This document shows positions 1-10,431 of a DNA stretch of 64,000 nucleotides, piece after piece (within the stretch, counting starts at the first letter, position 1; every line of letters begins with the position of its first letter). This stretch comes from Dipteris shenzhenensis (taxonomy: Eukaryota > Polypodiophyta > Polypodiopsida > Gleicheniales). The stretch lies in NCBI GenBank assembly GCA_047967505.1, contig CM106538.1; one strand, written 5' to 3'. Under the pieces are notes generated by a model. It was not told the DNA's origin. It saw nothing but the letters and a program-made list of their open reading frames with translations, and made no database searches. The translations under genes and the position numbers were made by a program.

Positions 1-334
1 GCAGTGGAGTCATCCCTTTCATAGCCTTTGTAGAGCTACAATTGAGGATGTAAACTATCGTGTTACATACTTTAGCCTAGAAAGCCTTTGGCAATTCTTT
101 CCCTTTCATCATACTCCGGCCCATTTCGCAGATGATGCGCATCTTGCATTCTGCTACTCCATTTTGCTGTGATGTATGTGGCGGAGGTTTCTGCCTCTTG
201 ATTCCATGACTTTTGCAGTAACTTTCAAATTCAATTGATGTGAACTCTCCACCTCTGTCTGATCTGAGCTTCTTCACCTTCCTCCCCGATTCTTTTTCGA
301 CAATTACATGCCATTCCTTGAACCTACTGAGTGT
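1..334 (-). pseudogene. Copia integrase core, C-terminal half, family 1
   Basis: Minus-strand reading gives 'LRSDRGGEFTS' with the second catalytic Asp, 'HGIKRQ', 'HTSQQNGVAECK' (the third acidic residue region, normally NGVAERKN) and 'KAMKGMTP'. This is the DDE core of a copia integrase. A TAG replaces a Trp codon after 'ELPKAF' (near 77), and the readable sequence continues in frame to base 1. The first half of the core lies at 1033-1230, beyond the insertion. Confidence 0.9.
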
Positions 335-1032
335 GGACCAAAAAACAATGCCATTATTAAAATGTGAGGGTTTGTATGCCTAAATGGTACCATAATTGGT
401 AGAATTCTTGTTTGAAATATATTCTAAAATTCTTACCTCATTTGTTACATTTGGATCAATTGCCCTTGATGCACCCCAATTTTGGTTCTAGGTGGGGTAT
501 TGATTAAAAAATGATAAAATCTATTTAAATGTGAGGCTTTGGAAGTATAAATGGTATAGGATTGTTGGTTTCATTGTCTCCTAAACCCTTACCAGGTTTT
601 GTTCCATTTGGGTCAATGTTGCCCAATTTAGTGTCTCGGTGACGTATGGATTAAAACACAATGCCATCTATTTAAAAAAATTTTAGTTTCCTTAACTGGC
701 CTTCTCATAAATCCCTCATTGGCATTATGCTTGGTTTCCATTTCCACATCAACTTGTCCAACTATAATCACACTATTAGGTGACCCAGGCAGCTCCATGG
801 TCAAATACCTCCCTTCTCTTTCCATTAAGCCCTTCAAATGATAATCATATTGAGGCTATGTCAAGGCATGTTCCATGCAGAAGAAAATTGAGGAAACATC
901 ACTGGCCATAGCGAAAAAAGGTGCCACCATTAGCTTCCACAGCGCTTGTGCACAAACCACAACCATGCGACACCCTTGGAATGAAATTATCCAGGAAGCA
1001 AAGGGATAGTACTACCAACTTTGAAGCATCTT
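335..1032. other. Roughly 700-bp insertion splitting the integrase core
   Basis: Integrase similarity stops near 1033 and resumes near 335 with the 'RFKEWHVIVEKESG' segment, so about 700 bp is foreign. Within it, 349-507 and about 508-660 resemble each other. Both contain 'atgtgagg.tttg.a.g' followed by 'taaatggta', and both end in a 'gggt.aat.ttgccc'-like segment, so they look like two diverged copies of a unit of about 155 bp. No protein family or clear target duplication could be seen. The limits are approximate. Confidence 0.5.
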
Positions 1033-1569
1033 GAGCAAGCAACCGTTTAAAGCTTCATCTTTCATCTTCAGGAAGTATATCCATATCCTTTTAGTGTAGT
1101 CGTCGATTAGCTTCATGAAGTAGAAGGAACCACCCAAAGCTTCCATCTCCATCTTTCCACAGAGGTCCGTGTGAACGAGCTCTAGAGGAGCCTTTGCTCT
1201 GCTGGCCTCTTTAGGAAAGGGCTGCCGATACTACTTGCCCATCATGCAAGCTTCACATACATCAGGCAAATCTGAATTTTTTGGTAGGTCTGCAATCATT
1301 CCACTTTTATGCATCTCCTTCAAAGAACTAAGGTTTAGATGACCAAACCTCTCATGCCACAACTTAGTGTTCTTCACATCCACTCGAGCACTAAAAGCTG
1401 AGAGTTCGTAAATGTTGTTGCACCGTGTACCTTTACCAACAACCTTTCCTTGAAGATCCAGGATTTGTACACCATTCTTATCGAATTGAACTTTGAGGTC
1501 CCGATCCGTGATCCCAGAAACAGACAACAAGTTCCTCTTGATATCTGGTACATAAAGAACATCGGACAA
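1033..1569 (-). pseudogene. Copia GAG-pre-integrase and N-terminal integrase, family 1
   Basis: The open segment 1569-1231 shows the copia protease tail ('LYVPDIKRNLLSV'), then the HHCC zinc-binding region with 'LWHERFGHLN' and 'CEACMMGK'. After a stop, the frame continues into the first part of the integrase core, with 'HTDLCGKMEME' (first catalytic Asp) and 'FMKLIDDYTKRIW' (second region). Similarity ends near 1033, where unrelated DNA interrupts the core. Integrase would insert element cDNA into the genome. It is inactive here because of the stop and the interruption. Confidence 0.85.
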
Positions 1570-1692
1570 CTATTTTACAACTCCATCTGACTTGAGAGCA
1601 ATCATACCTTTTCCTTTTGCTAGACATTTTGCATCATTGCCAACTGCTACCATGATGTCATCCCCTACCGGCTATAGAGAGGTATACCAATC

Positions 1693-1926
1693 CTATCGAC
1701 TGGTCATGTGGCATGATGCACCACTGTCAATGATCCAAGGTTCATCCACAGGTACATGAACTACCTCCGTGCAAATCTCCTCAATTGTGACGAACAGCTC
1801 TATTGGTATTGTCTGCGTGCTATTGCTGAACTCTTTCTTCACTCCGTTCTTCTCATCTGCAATCTTCTTGTAGCACTCATTTCGCTTGTGCTCTGCCTTG
1901 TTGCAATAGAAGCACTTGATCTTCAC
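1693..1926 (-). pseudogene. Copia zinc knuckle and aspartic protease start, family 1
   Basis: This short open stretch holds a CCHC-like knuckle (CFYCNKAEHKRNEC) followed about 45 residues later by 'WIIDSGASCHM', the catalytic D-S-G motif of copia proteases. The knuckle binds element RNA and the protease processes the polyprotein. It sits between gag (upstream, 2095-2647) and the GAG-pre-integrase segment (downstream, 1231-1569), as expected. A stop follows soon after the catalytic motif, so only the start of the protease is readable in this frame. Confidence 0.85.
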
Positions 1927-2094
1927 CTTTCTCTTTTTATCATCAGAAGAAGATGGGTTACTAGAGTCCTTACCCTTACCTTTCTTTGATCCGGTCTAGA
2001 AAGCCAAATCTTCTCCAGTCCTCATCTTTTGATGCATCTCCTCCTCCAGAAGCATCGCACTGAAATCCTCAAAGTTGAGGGGCGGATTTTTGTT

Positions 2095-2647
2095 CTACGT
2101 ATTCAGTGCCGTAACAAGACCGTTGTACTTTGGTGGGAGAATCCATATGCACCTTCTTGCTAGATTCTCCCTGGTGATGGTGATGCCAATCGCAGTCATC
2201 TGATCGTGCAGATTCTTCACCCTGGTGATGAACTTCTCTACTGCTTCAGACTCAGACAACTTCTCATTCGCGACTTGAGTCTCCAGATTCCGAATCCGCG
2301 TCTGATTCGTGGTCTCGTACTGGTTTTTCAAGACCATCCATGCCTCCTCCACTGTGGTGACATGTTGAATTAATGCCATGATGGAATCAGTGACATTGCA
2401 GACAATAGAACACAATGCATTTGCATTTCTTCTTGTCCACGCGAGAATCTCATCCGCAGTTGGTACTATTTGTTGTCCTGCATTGGCTGGATCCCCGGCC
2501 TCACATCCACCCCAGTAGTAGTGTCCCAAAGCTCATATGTGCTTAGGATGTGGTCTTAATCTTGAACTTCCAGATAGGATAATTACAGTCATCCAACTTT
2601 TCGCTTTTGCCGAACGGTGGGATTCGCAGTCTTGTGGGCTGGGCCAT
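2095..2647 (-). pseudogene. Copia gag (UBN2-type capsid), family 1
   Basis: The reading starts at an ATG at 2647, just inside the primer-binding site. It contains the usual copia gag opening, in which an Asn-Tyr and a Trp-Lys-Phe sit near residue 25. A TAA follows near 2545, then 144 residues are open (2529-2095). These include the helical segments with 'WMVLKNQYE' and 'LSESEAVEKFI' that typify the UBN2 capsid family. Capsid proteins of this type assemble the particle that packages element RNA. The stop makes the gene non-functional as read. No other family fits. Confidence 0.85.
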
Positions 2648-2704
2648 CTCTCACAATCTGCTTGCAAACAGAAACACACTACCGAATCTTCTTGCTAGAG
2701 TCCA

Positions 2705-2717
2705 GGCTTTGATACCA
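2705..2717 (-). promoter_or_regulatory. Primer-binding site of family-1 copia
   Basis: Directly after the LTR end (CA), the minus strand reads TGGTATCAAAGCC. This matches the tRNA-iMet-complementary primer site of plant copia elements (usual TGGTATCAGAGC) with one change. It fixes the internal boundary of the 5' LTR at 2718. Confidence 0.85.
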
Positions 2718-3446
2718 TGTAAGAAAATAATACGTCTGTGCTCAACAGATAACAAGACCTCGTACGCAAGAGAGAAAACAAGATAGTATGGAGAATCAAA
2801 AATTTGATTACTATAGAACTGATACAATAGATGGCGTTGCCTCGCACCCGTGTGCTCTTGTGAAAGAAGCTTTGATGGCATGCTGGAAACAGTAGAAGAC
2901 GGAGGCTGAATGCTAAGGAATCAAGGTTGCTATAGCCAATGATGAAATGGGCTTCACGGGCTTGCTCTTATATAGCTATCAGTCGTAGTCGGTTAGGCTC
3001 AATCGGGTGACCGACCCAGTCCACCCAAAACGGTCGATTGGGGGTCGGTCCCAAAATAGGCCACCGACCATATGATAGATTCGGTGTCCAAAATAGAGGA
3101 ACTGACCTACGATTACCGTTTGGCCCACAGCCATCTAGAATCATCTGAGGCTCCAAATGGGCCCCACAACCCGAGAGTGGGCTACCCCGAGAAATGCTCC
3201 GTCTACCCTCAGTGTGGTCAGTTAAGGGATGCCTTCCCACACTTGCATGTAGCCTAGTTGGCAGTGTGCCAAATCTATCTGAAGCCGTCCAGCCATCAGG
3301 CCACACATGGCCCCCATCTGGTGTCCAAACCAGGACCTATCGGATAACCGAGCTACTCAAATGCCTTCTCCTCATTTGGGGGGCTTAGAAGTAGAGTTAG
3401 CTGGTTCCCGCATAGTTACATGAGAGTGGAGCATTGATATCTAACA
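2718..3446 (-). repeat. 5' LTR of family-1 copia (729 bp)
   Basis: The LTR reads TGTTAGATATC at its start (3446) and ends CTTACA at 2718, next to the primer-binding site. It is closely similar to the segments at 6321 (+), 18953 (+) and 63954 (-). It contains 'gctatataagagcaagccc', a likely TATA box and transcript start region, about 470 bp from its start. The open frames inside it on both strands are chance readings. Confidence 0.9.
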
Positions 3447-4183
3447 CGGACTCCATGGCAAAGATAAGTGGAGTTGGGTGACGAGGGAATCGATGGATGA
3501 GGAAGAACAGGAGGACATCAAATTGTTGGTGGGGAATGGAGAAGAAATGGGTAGGAAACTGTCAAATTTTAGGATAAAATTTGAAAGAGTTTTGCTACAA
3601 TAGCTATGGCGAGACGACCCGATGGGGTAGGCCTACCTTTATAGATTTCTATTCCCCTGACTGATGGGATATTGGTATGGCGATGGTCGGTGCTAAATTT
3701 GAAGTTGACAATTGGTGGTGAACTTTGATGGCGACGGTCGGTGTGGAGTGTCTTAGGAAACGGCTGACGTGGTACTCAAATGGTGATGGGGTGATGCCAT
3801 GTTGGATTGCAACGACCCGATGGGGTATCACGACCGTGATGATCGGCATAGAACCTTTCGGAGAGGATCGGTGGTGTAAGTGCTTGGCGACGGTCGGCGA
3901 TGAACATTATGTCAATAGTCAGTGGGGAACGTTTTCGGTGACAGTCGGTGGGGTAGTGATTGTGTAAAAAATGGGGGAAAGAGAAGGAAGGAGGATTGGG
4001 GTGGGGAAAAATGTAGATAGAGCAAAGTGCACTTGTGTTATGCCACGTGATAATGAGGTCAGCATGCGAGAACATGAGCAATTATAAAAATTCAAGAATG
4101 GATTCTAGTCACCTAGTGCTAACTGTGTGTGCACGTGCGATGTGTTCGGTAGAGACTAGTGTGCTACTGGTGCATCACGTGAT
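3447..4183. other. Intergenic stretch with a degenerate GGCGACGGTCGGTG motif
   Basis: No gene was recognised. The motif TGGCGA(C/T)GGTCGGTG or a close variant appears near 3673, 3728, 3886 and 3937, and 'acgacccgatggggta' occurs twice (near 3614 and 3810). The stretch may be an old tandem repeat or the remnant of an untyped element. Confidence 0.4.
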
Positions 4184-5401
4184 ATGCCTACCGTACTGAC
4201 TCACCTAGACCTAGACGTGATGATTATGATGAATGCGGTGGAGGCGGATGCCATACTACAGCATAGCGAGAGTAAGGGGCCATGTAGAGTATGTGTCCAG
4301 CTTGTTCTTTACCTTGGATGCCAGAGGTACCTTTGTGCTAGACTTTGTTGTTGTTGCAGGCTCTGACATCGAGTGTCTGTTCCCAAGGCGAGGTTCTTGT
4401 GTAACTCTTTGTGGGGTGAAATTCGGTCCCTGTGGAGTTTCTTGACTAGTGGTTGCGAGGCTTGTGTTGAGTCGAACCACCCGTGGCACCATTGCATATT
4501 TGGTACCTTGAGGCTGGCCTATTGTGTCCAGATCATTGGCAGGTTCTTGTGGTGCTGTATCTTAGGAGGACACAGGTTCTTGTGGTGCTACTTTATCACC
4601 TTCGAGGTTTGTAATGTCTTCTTCTAGATCCAGGTGACCTTGTTGCCTCAGCCACCCAAACGAGCGGTGTTGCACGAATTGTTGGTGATGTGTGGCAGTG
4701 GATGAGGCATGAACATTGGGCACGGCTTTCTCCATGTAGTGAATGCATGTGGGGGAAGCAATCATGAGGTGACTAGAGCTGTTGTTGTTGCATTACCATT
4801 TTCTGAGCACCGGTTCCGATCGAAGTGATGTTCGGTGCGGAGGATAGCATCTTGTCCTTGCAGCTCATGGATTTCTTGGGTGGAGAATGGTAGCATTGGT
4901 TGAGTGTGCAATGGCATTGGTTTACCATTGCGGTGAGCTTTGTGCTCCTTTCGAGTTATGCCTTTGGGCGGTGTGATGGTGGAAGCTGGGGCTTCCGGTT
5001 GGCTTTGCTGCATCGCTTCATTGTCATGAATCGACGAGGTCAGCGGGGCCGAAGAGGGGGGGCTTGGTCTGCACAGTGGAACTACCGTCGTCTGACCACC
5101 ATTGGTAAGCGAAGCAGTTCGGGTGTGCCAGTTGACTTGGAAGTTGATGGTGGAGCACCAAGTTCTTCCAAGAATAATCTGCTCTTCGGTGGCTTCTGTA
5201 GGGAGAACATAAAAGCGCATATCCACAACTTGGTAAATAGCCATTAGACTTAGATTTACATAACCCAAGGTTTGCAAAAGTTGGCTGCTTATAGCTCTTA
5301 TTGAGGCAATAATGAGGGTTAGGGGTACTTGTAGCTTTTCCCATACCTCTCAGGAGATGAAATTGACTCGCTCCTCGGTCCACAAGTGCTTTGATGCACA
5401 T
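4184..5401 (-). pseudogene. Retropepsin-like gene fragment (probably gypsy-derived)
   Basis: On the minus strand, 5401 downwards reads 'CIKALVDRGASQ', an aspartic protease motif with the catalytic D-S-G changed to D-R-G. About 70 residues later, after a frame change, comes 'EEQIILGRTWC' and 'FQVNWHTRTASL', the typical flap-to-end part of a retroviral-type protease (I-L-G-R-x-W). Below 4760 the frame is broken into pieces of 60-80 residues with no motif I recognise. The likely origin is the gag-protease part of a gypsy element. The frameshift and the lost catalytic Ser argue against function. Confidence 0.6.
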
Positions 5402-6320
5402 GCACGGTACCTATAGCTGATCAAGCAACTTGTTTGGCTCTATTGTTAGCTTATCCATTAGTTGCATCTGTTCAGTTGTTGCCTTAAAAGGGGTCATTTG
5501 TCTACGCTATCGGATCTTAGCATTATGGATTCTAGCTTTCTCGATGGCTTGGCAGTTCTTTTTTTCTATGCACAGCGTGAAGGGTAGGGATAGTGAGTGG
5601 TCCGTAGTATCTTTTCAGTTTACTTTCGTTCAGGTAGCCATCCATTTCTATCCCATCAAGGGTGGCTATTCGACACGCCCTTGGGGGGTGATCTCAACTA
5701 CATGGTATATCCTGATGTGAAAACTCGAGGTGGATGGACCCTAAATATTTGGAACAAATATCTTGATGTGAAAAATCGAGGTGGATCGACCCTAAAAAAC
5801 TTCCCTAACAACCTTTGTCAGCACCTATTTATTGAATCTTGGATCTACAAGTTGGATCCCCAACCTGATTGGCACCACCCTAAGCTCTTTGATGTAATTT
5901 TCTTGGAAGAATACCTCCATGCACCTCCATGCATAAGAACCCATCCCAAGTTCTTTGCAATTCCATGACAGCACAAAAGGGAGGCCAACATACACACTTT
6001 AGGTGAGGATTGCACCATTAATTGTCCAATGATCGAGCCATACTCTGGTGTATAATGGAACATCCAAGGCACACTGATAGGAGCACTTCAACATCATGAG
6101 ACAAAAAAGGGAGGCAATTCTTGGAGTTTCTTACAACTCTATAACTAGTCATTGTCATAAATACTTGGATGCTAGAGGGATATCTAGGCCCTTATTTTCC
6201 ATTGATACATTAGAAGTGACTTGCTTAGTTATTTGTTGCTTTTTCTTAAATCCATGAACTATATTTCTCTTTTATGGTTGGAATTTCCCAAAATTTGAGA
6301 TAAGCTTGAAGGCATACAAA
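5402..6320. other. Unrecognised stretch with a 51-bp tandem repeat
   Basis: No gene was recognised. 5712-5800 holds about 1.7 copies of a 51-bp unit (tgatgtgaaaactcgaggtgga...). The sequence 5820-5970 is an open plus-strand segment without known motifs. Confidence 0.4.
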
Positions 6321-6955
6321 TGTTAGATATCAATGCTCCACTCTCATGTAACTACGTGGGAACTAGCTAACTCTACTTGTAAGCCCCCCATATGAGGAGA
6401 AGGCATTTGAGTAGCTAGGTTATTCAATAGGTCCTAGTTTGGACATCGGATGGGGGCCATGTGTGGCCTGATGGCTGGATGACTTTAGATAGAGTTGGCA
6501 CACAGCCAACTAGGCTACATGCAAGTGCGGGAAGGCATCCCATGATTGACTGCACTGAGGGTAGATGGAGCATTTCCCAAGGCAGTCCACTCTCGGGCTA
6601 CGGAGCCCGTTTGGAGCCCCAGATGATGCCGGATGGCTCTAGGCCGAATGGACTCCATAGGTCAGTTGCTCTATTCTCTGCCACGGTTTTAACGTGTGGT
6701 CGGTGGCCTATTTCGAGACCAACCTCCAGTCAGTCGTTTTGGGCCGACTAGGTCGGTCTCCCAATTGAGTCTAACCGACTACGACTGGTGGCTATATAAG
6801 AGCAAGCCCGTGAAGCCCATAATCATCACTAGCTACAGCAACCCTGATTCCTTAGCATCCAGCCTCCGTCCTCTACTATTTCCAGCACGCCATCAATGCT
6901 TCTCACACAGGAGTGCATGGCTGGGAGGCAGCACCATCTATTGTATCAATTTATA
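6321..6955 (+). repeat. Family-1 copia LTR, solo or truncated
   Basis: The sequence starts TGTTAGATATCAATGC and follows the LTRs at 2718 and 18953, including 'gctatataagagcaagcccg', until about 6955. There it diverges before the normal CTTACA end. No coding sequence of the element is on either side, so it is a solo or end-truncated LTR. The 5-mer acaaa precedes it (6316-6320) and recurs at 7009-7013, which could be a target duplication if the last part is a divergent LTR end. Confidence 0.8.
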
Positions 6956-7029
6956 GACTTTACCTTCTGAACCGGGGATCACAAGACCTGGTGGTTGTTC
7001 CACGTATAACAAATATGTGCTCGTTACAT

Positions 7030-7160
7030 TTTAAAGAGGGGGCTAATCAATGTATACATACAAGAGGGGGCTAATCAATTACATGCAAAAATGTAAAAAA
7101 TGAAAGAGTAGGGATATTTTTTATATATGCTTGCCACGTGCTATATGGGATTTATGAAGA
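7030..7160. mobile_element. Diverged MITE fragment (third copy of the GGGGGGTCACT family)
   Basis: Its right end reads 'gccacgtgctatatgggatt' followed by 'agtgacccccc'. This parallels the right end of the copies at 7472 and 28888 ('acgtgatatagagggttta', then 'agtgacccccc'). The left end is unclear and carries two short 'gagggggctaatcaat' repeats. Confidence 0.5.
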
Positions 7161-7471
7161 GTGACCCCCCAGGTTATATTACTTTGTGAGAACTAATTTT
7201 TTAGGCTACTAGAAGTTGGGAGGCTATTAGGTATGCCTCTGATATGCTCATAAGGCTTGGGTCTACTACGAAGATCTAATAGTTTCCCTACTTAGAAACA
7301 CTAGCTAACTAATCTAATAGTGTTTTGAGCTACTGCTAATGACAATAAGTTACTAAGTTTCAAAGAACATGCCCACATGCCATGGTTATTGTGCAACATG
7401 GATTTGCTATACTATGGTTTTGAGGCTATGCGACATGGATTTGCTCTAGTATGGTTTTGAGTTATGCAAGA
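7161..7471. other. Intervening sequence, nothing recognised
   Basis: No gene or element was recognised. A short imperfect direct repeat around 'acatggatttgct..a.tatggttttgag' occurs near 7397 and 7434. Confidence 0.4.
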
Positions 7472-7706
7472 CTCGGGGGGTCACTCAATAATGTAGTGAC
7501 TACGTGAGTTCAATAGAAGGATGCATTTAATTTCTTTTTTACTCACATTTTCATTAATAGAAGGGTGTTGTAAAAAAAATTTTGGGAAAAGTTTACAAAT
7601 TGAATAGAAAAATGATGTATTTTACTAATGAAAATTTGACATATCAAATTGATCGTGAACGCACAGATCTACAAGGTTTATACCTAGTGAGTCCCCCCCC
7701 CCCTCG
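7472..7706. mobile_element. MITE, copy 1
   Basis: It begins CTCGGGGGGTCACTC and ends in a run of about 12 C after 'tagtgagt', an eroded inverted copy of the start. Inside, 'acgtgagttcaatagaagga', 'ttttactaatgaaaat', 'gtgaacgcac' and 'ggtttatacctagtga' align with the copy at 28888-29134. There is no coding capacity. No target duplication is visible at this copy, and the right end is blurred by the C-run. Confidence 0.75.
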
Positions 7707-8980
7707 GCCCATGATGCACGTGTAATTGTTGGTTTGGAGCAAGGTGGGTTCCTTTCATTCTTCTTGTTTGAGATGCACCAAAGGGTGAGTTCCTCTTATG
7801 CTTTTCATCTTTTAGGTTATCACAAATTCTCAAGGTGTCTAATGACAATGTACATAGAAGCTGAAGGGGTGCATAACATTAAATTTGAGTACATCCTTGG
7901 GATTCTACCTTAATTCAAGAATACTTACCAATAACTAGCTTCCAAGTCTGAAGAGGTGAAATAAACAAAATAGCCCAATTGATCTAGTAGATCTTTTACT
8001 AAGGGGATGATAGATGTCATTATCAATTAAGATGTTTAGTTAGACCTCACACTTATACAAAATCTAAGGCCAACAAATTCATGGGATTTGTGCCACATAT
8101 GAAACTCAATGACATTGCAATATTGGTTGAGCCACGCGATTACATGCTTCATGTGATGCCTACAAAGGCTTGGGAAGTAGGCGACCATTAGAAGCGGTTG
8201 TTTATTGTGTGTGATTTTGGTTGGCTAATAAAGGCATGAGATTCTAATTGTTCTAGCAAGGCTTCACCAACATATTAGTGATTGTGTATCCAAGAGTTGG
8301 TTTGTAAGAAGATGATCAATGTGCATTAATTGTTTGTTTGCAGCATGTACGAGACATGTTGAAGGCAAAATCAAGTGTTGTATTTTGTGTTGCAACCCTC
8401 CTAAAGGCAAAATCAAGTGTTGTATTTTGTGTTGCAACCACCTCCTAGGCAAATTTATATGTGATTCTCACTCTCCTTCACATCCATACATAACTTTGGT
8501 TGAATGGGACTCATTCTTTGGAAACATGATGAGGAGGACGAGCACGATGGAAGGGAAGATATGAGAAAGATGAGGCAAGACTAGGTGCCATGTAGACACA
8601 AAGTCAACGTGGCTATCAAGGTGAGAAAGAACGAACGGAAGGACTTGTGAACATCAAGTCCGGCTCCCACATGCATTGAGAGTCTAAATCATTGTCCTAC
8701 GAAGTCACATTACGCGAGTTGAAAGGGCCAATCCCGAATTTTCAGCTGAACGGTCGTTGAAACGTCGACAGTTGATGTCTGTTGATTTTACGCATTTGAT
8801 GCATCGAGTGTTTGATGTTTTCGATCAAGTAATCGCAATCATGGCGCATTTGATGGACTCCACGCACCAACATCTTAAGCAATGGGCCGAGACACCGCTC
8901 TCAAGTTGAAAAATATGACGAATGATTCATATTAGACCATCATCCGGAATATCAAGATTGACAAACGCAGCAGGAAAAGA
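7707..8980. other. Upstream flank of the FAP3-like gene, with a 42-bp tandem repeat
   Basis: No gene was recognised. 8362-8403 and 8404-8440 are two nearly identical copies of a 42-bp unit, in a plus-strand open frame where the unit would encode a 14-residue Cys-rich repeat (KIKCCILCCN). The last 300 bases before 8981 must hold the promoter of the next gene, but no clear TATA box is visible. Confidence 0.4.
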
Positions 8981-10431
8981 ATGCACGCTATCTCGGCCAT
9001 GGCGATGGGGTCGATTGGGGCCAAGAGCATGAGTAGCAACAGCAACTGCATCTCCTACTGGGTGTATCGTTGCCCGATCTCGTACTCGCAATGTCGCAAT
9101 GTCTCTTACCATAGTGTTCCTCTCCGTCGCCTACGTCGCTCGATTGGCGCACCATCATCCATCTTTGCCACCGCAGGTGTCAGCCTTTCTGTACTTGTGA
9201 AATCAGCCACAAATCTCACGCCAGCCACTTTTCACGCTTGTAAATTTGCAATTATGTTCATAGTCGCAAATGTCACGCTGGGATGCTTAAATTCTGTGTA
9301 GAGGAGAGGTCCGAGAATGTTGAGGTTGAGCCAAAAACCAATGTCGAGTTTCCTCTGACCATTCTGTCCTCCGGGGGCTCCCAACCAATGTCCCTTGTCG
9401 GCACAGGTATGCGTTTCTCTTACAAGCAGCAATTTTTGCACTTGCACAAAGTATTGCAGCTTCGTAACTAATGATTATTTCCCGGGACTGTGCGTGTATT
9501 CAACCGTAATTCGTTACGCGATCTCGGCAGTTGCCGTAGATGTGCAAGTGTCTAGAAGCCTTGTGTCTTCCACTGTATCCCGAAGGCAACTTACTAGGCA
9601 GTCGTTGAAGAAGGTGCAGGACGTATCTTAACTTTTGTAGAAATCTCAGGTTTCAAGGAGGAAAACATTTCATTCATCCGTGTCAAAGTGTATGCTATTG
9701 GTGTTTATTTTGACACCAGCATTTCAACATATCTTGCCGCTTGGAGAGGCAAAGGAGCGGATGAACTCTCCAAAGATTTACTGTTCTTCAAGGCAGTTTC
9801 GGAAGGTAGAGCAGAACACATATGGCACCTGCTGTTGAGCTCATATGCTAATTACTATAGAGCATGGGTCTGTCGTCCTCTAATTTAGATTTCATTTATG
9901 CGCCGAATATGGACAGACGTTATGCCTAGATTGTGTTTTCTGTGTAGCCCCCATGGAGAAAGGGATCATGATAGTTCTTCTGAGGGATATGGAAGGTGGC
10001 ACGTTCTGGGGAGGTCTATATGAATCGCTAGCGCCAAGGTTGAAGGATTGCGATGCAGGTGTTTCTGGGCAAGAGGCACTGGATGCTTTTGGGGAGGTAT
10101 TCTGGGGCAGATCACTGAAGCAAGGCACATCCATCTACTTGACTTGGATCCAGCCCTTCTATCTTCAGGTAAGACACGACGCCACGAGCTCCTGTTGATG
10201 CAGCCGAAAATTTATGTCGTGAATCATCATTGAAAGGTAAAACTCAGGATTTTTTGGGTGGTATTGAAGGTTGAAATGTCTGGCGATGATCTATTTCCTG
10301 CAATTGTGGAAGCCTCCATCGTCTCTGGGCCGCTGGCCTCTGCACTATATGATGTATATCTAGGAGAAAACCCTGTGTTTTCTACAACGAAGGCGTCCAT
10401 AGCCAAAGGCCTTGCGGTACTTTTGCAGTAG
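8981..10431 (+). CDS. Chalcone-isomerase-fold fatty-acid-binding protein (FAP3-like), five exons
   Basis: Predicted exons are 8981-9176, 9302-9406, 9650-9805, 9948-10168 and 10270-10431. All introns (125, 243, 142 and 101 bp) are GT-AG, and the phases join without a stop to give 279 residues. Residues 1-65 contain no Asp or Glu and many Ser and Arg, as in a chloroplast transit peptide. The CHI fold follows: 'VEPKTNVEFP' (74-83), 'SLVGTGFK' (96-103), 'VKVYAIGVYFD' (112-122), 'IVLLRDMEGGTFW' (161-173), 'GTSIYLTWIQP' in exon 4, and 'ASALYDVYLGENPV' in exon 5. Plant FAP proteins of this fold bind fatty acids in plastids. The 'LVGTG', 'VKVYA' and 'LVRD.(D/E)G.TFW' signatures fit the FAP3 type rather than true chalcone isomerase. 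Lys103 sits where the family usually has Arg. This is the only gene here without lesions. The exon 5 acceptor (AAG) has a weak pyrimidine tract. Start chosen: the first ATG in frame. Confidence 0.88.

Larger units (their letters stand above)
1..2704 (-). mobile_element. Copia LTR retrotransposon, family 1, internal region (cut by the window edge)
   Basis: Read on the minus strand from the primer-binding site downwards, the order is gag, zinc knuckle, protease, GAG-pre-integrase and integrase, which is the Ty1/copia order. Reverse transcriptase and RNase H would lie beyond base 1. The frame carries several stops and an insertion inside the integrase, so this copy is dead. Its LTR (2718-3446) matches the LTRs at 6321, 18953 and 63954. 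Confidence 0.9.

Noticed and set aside
2968-3306. Open frame of 112 codons in the family-1 LTR, also present at 6461-6751
   Set aside because: It lies wholly inside an LTR and recurs only because the LTR is repeated.
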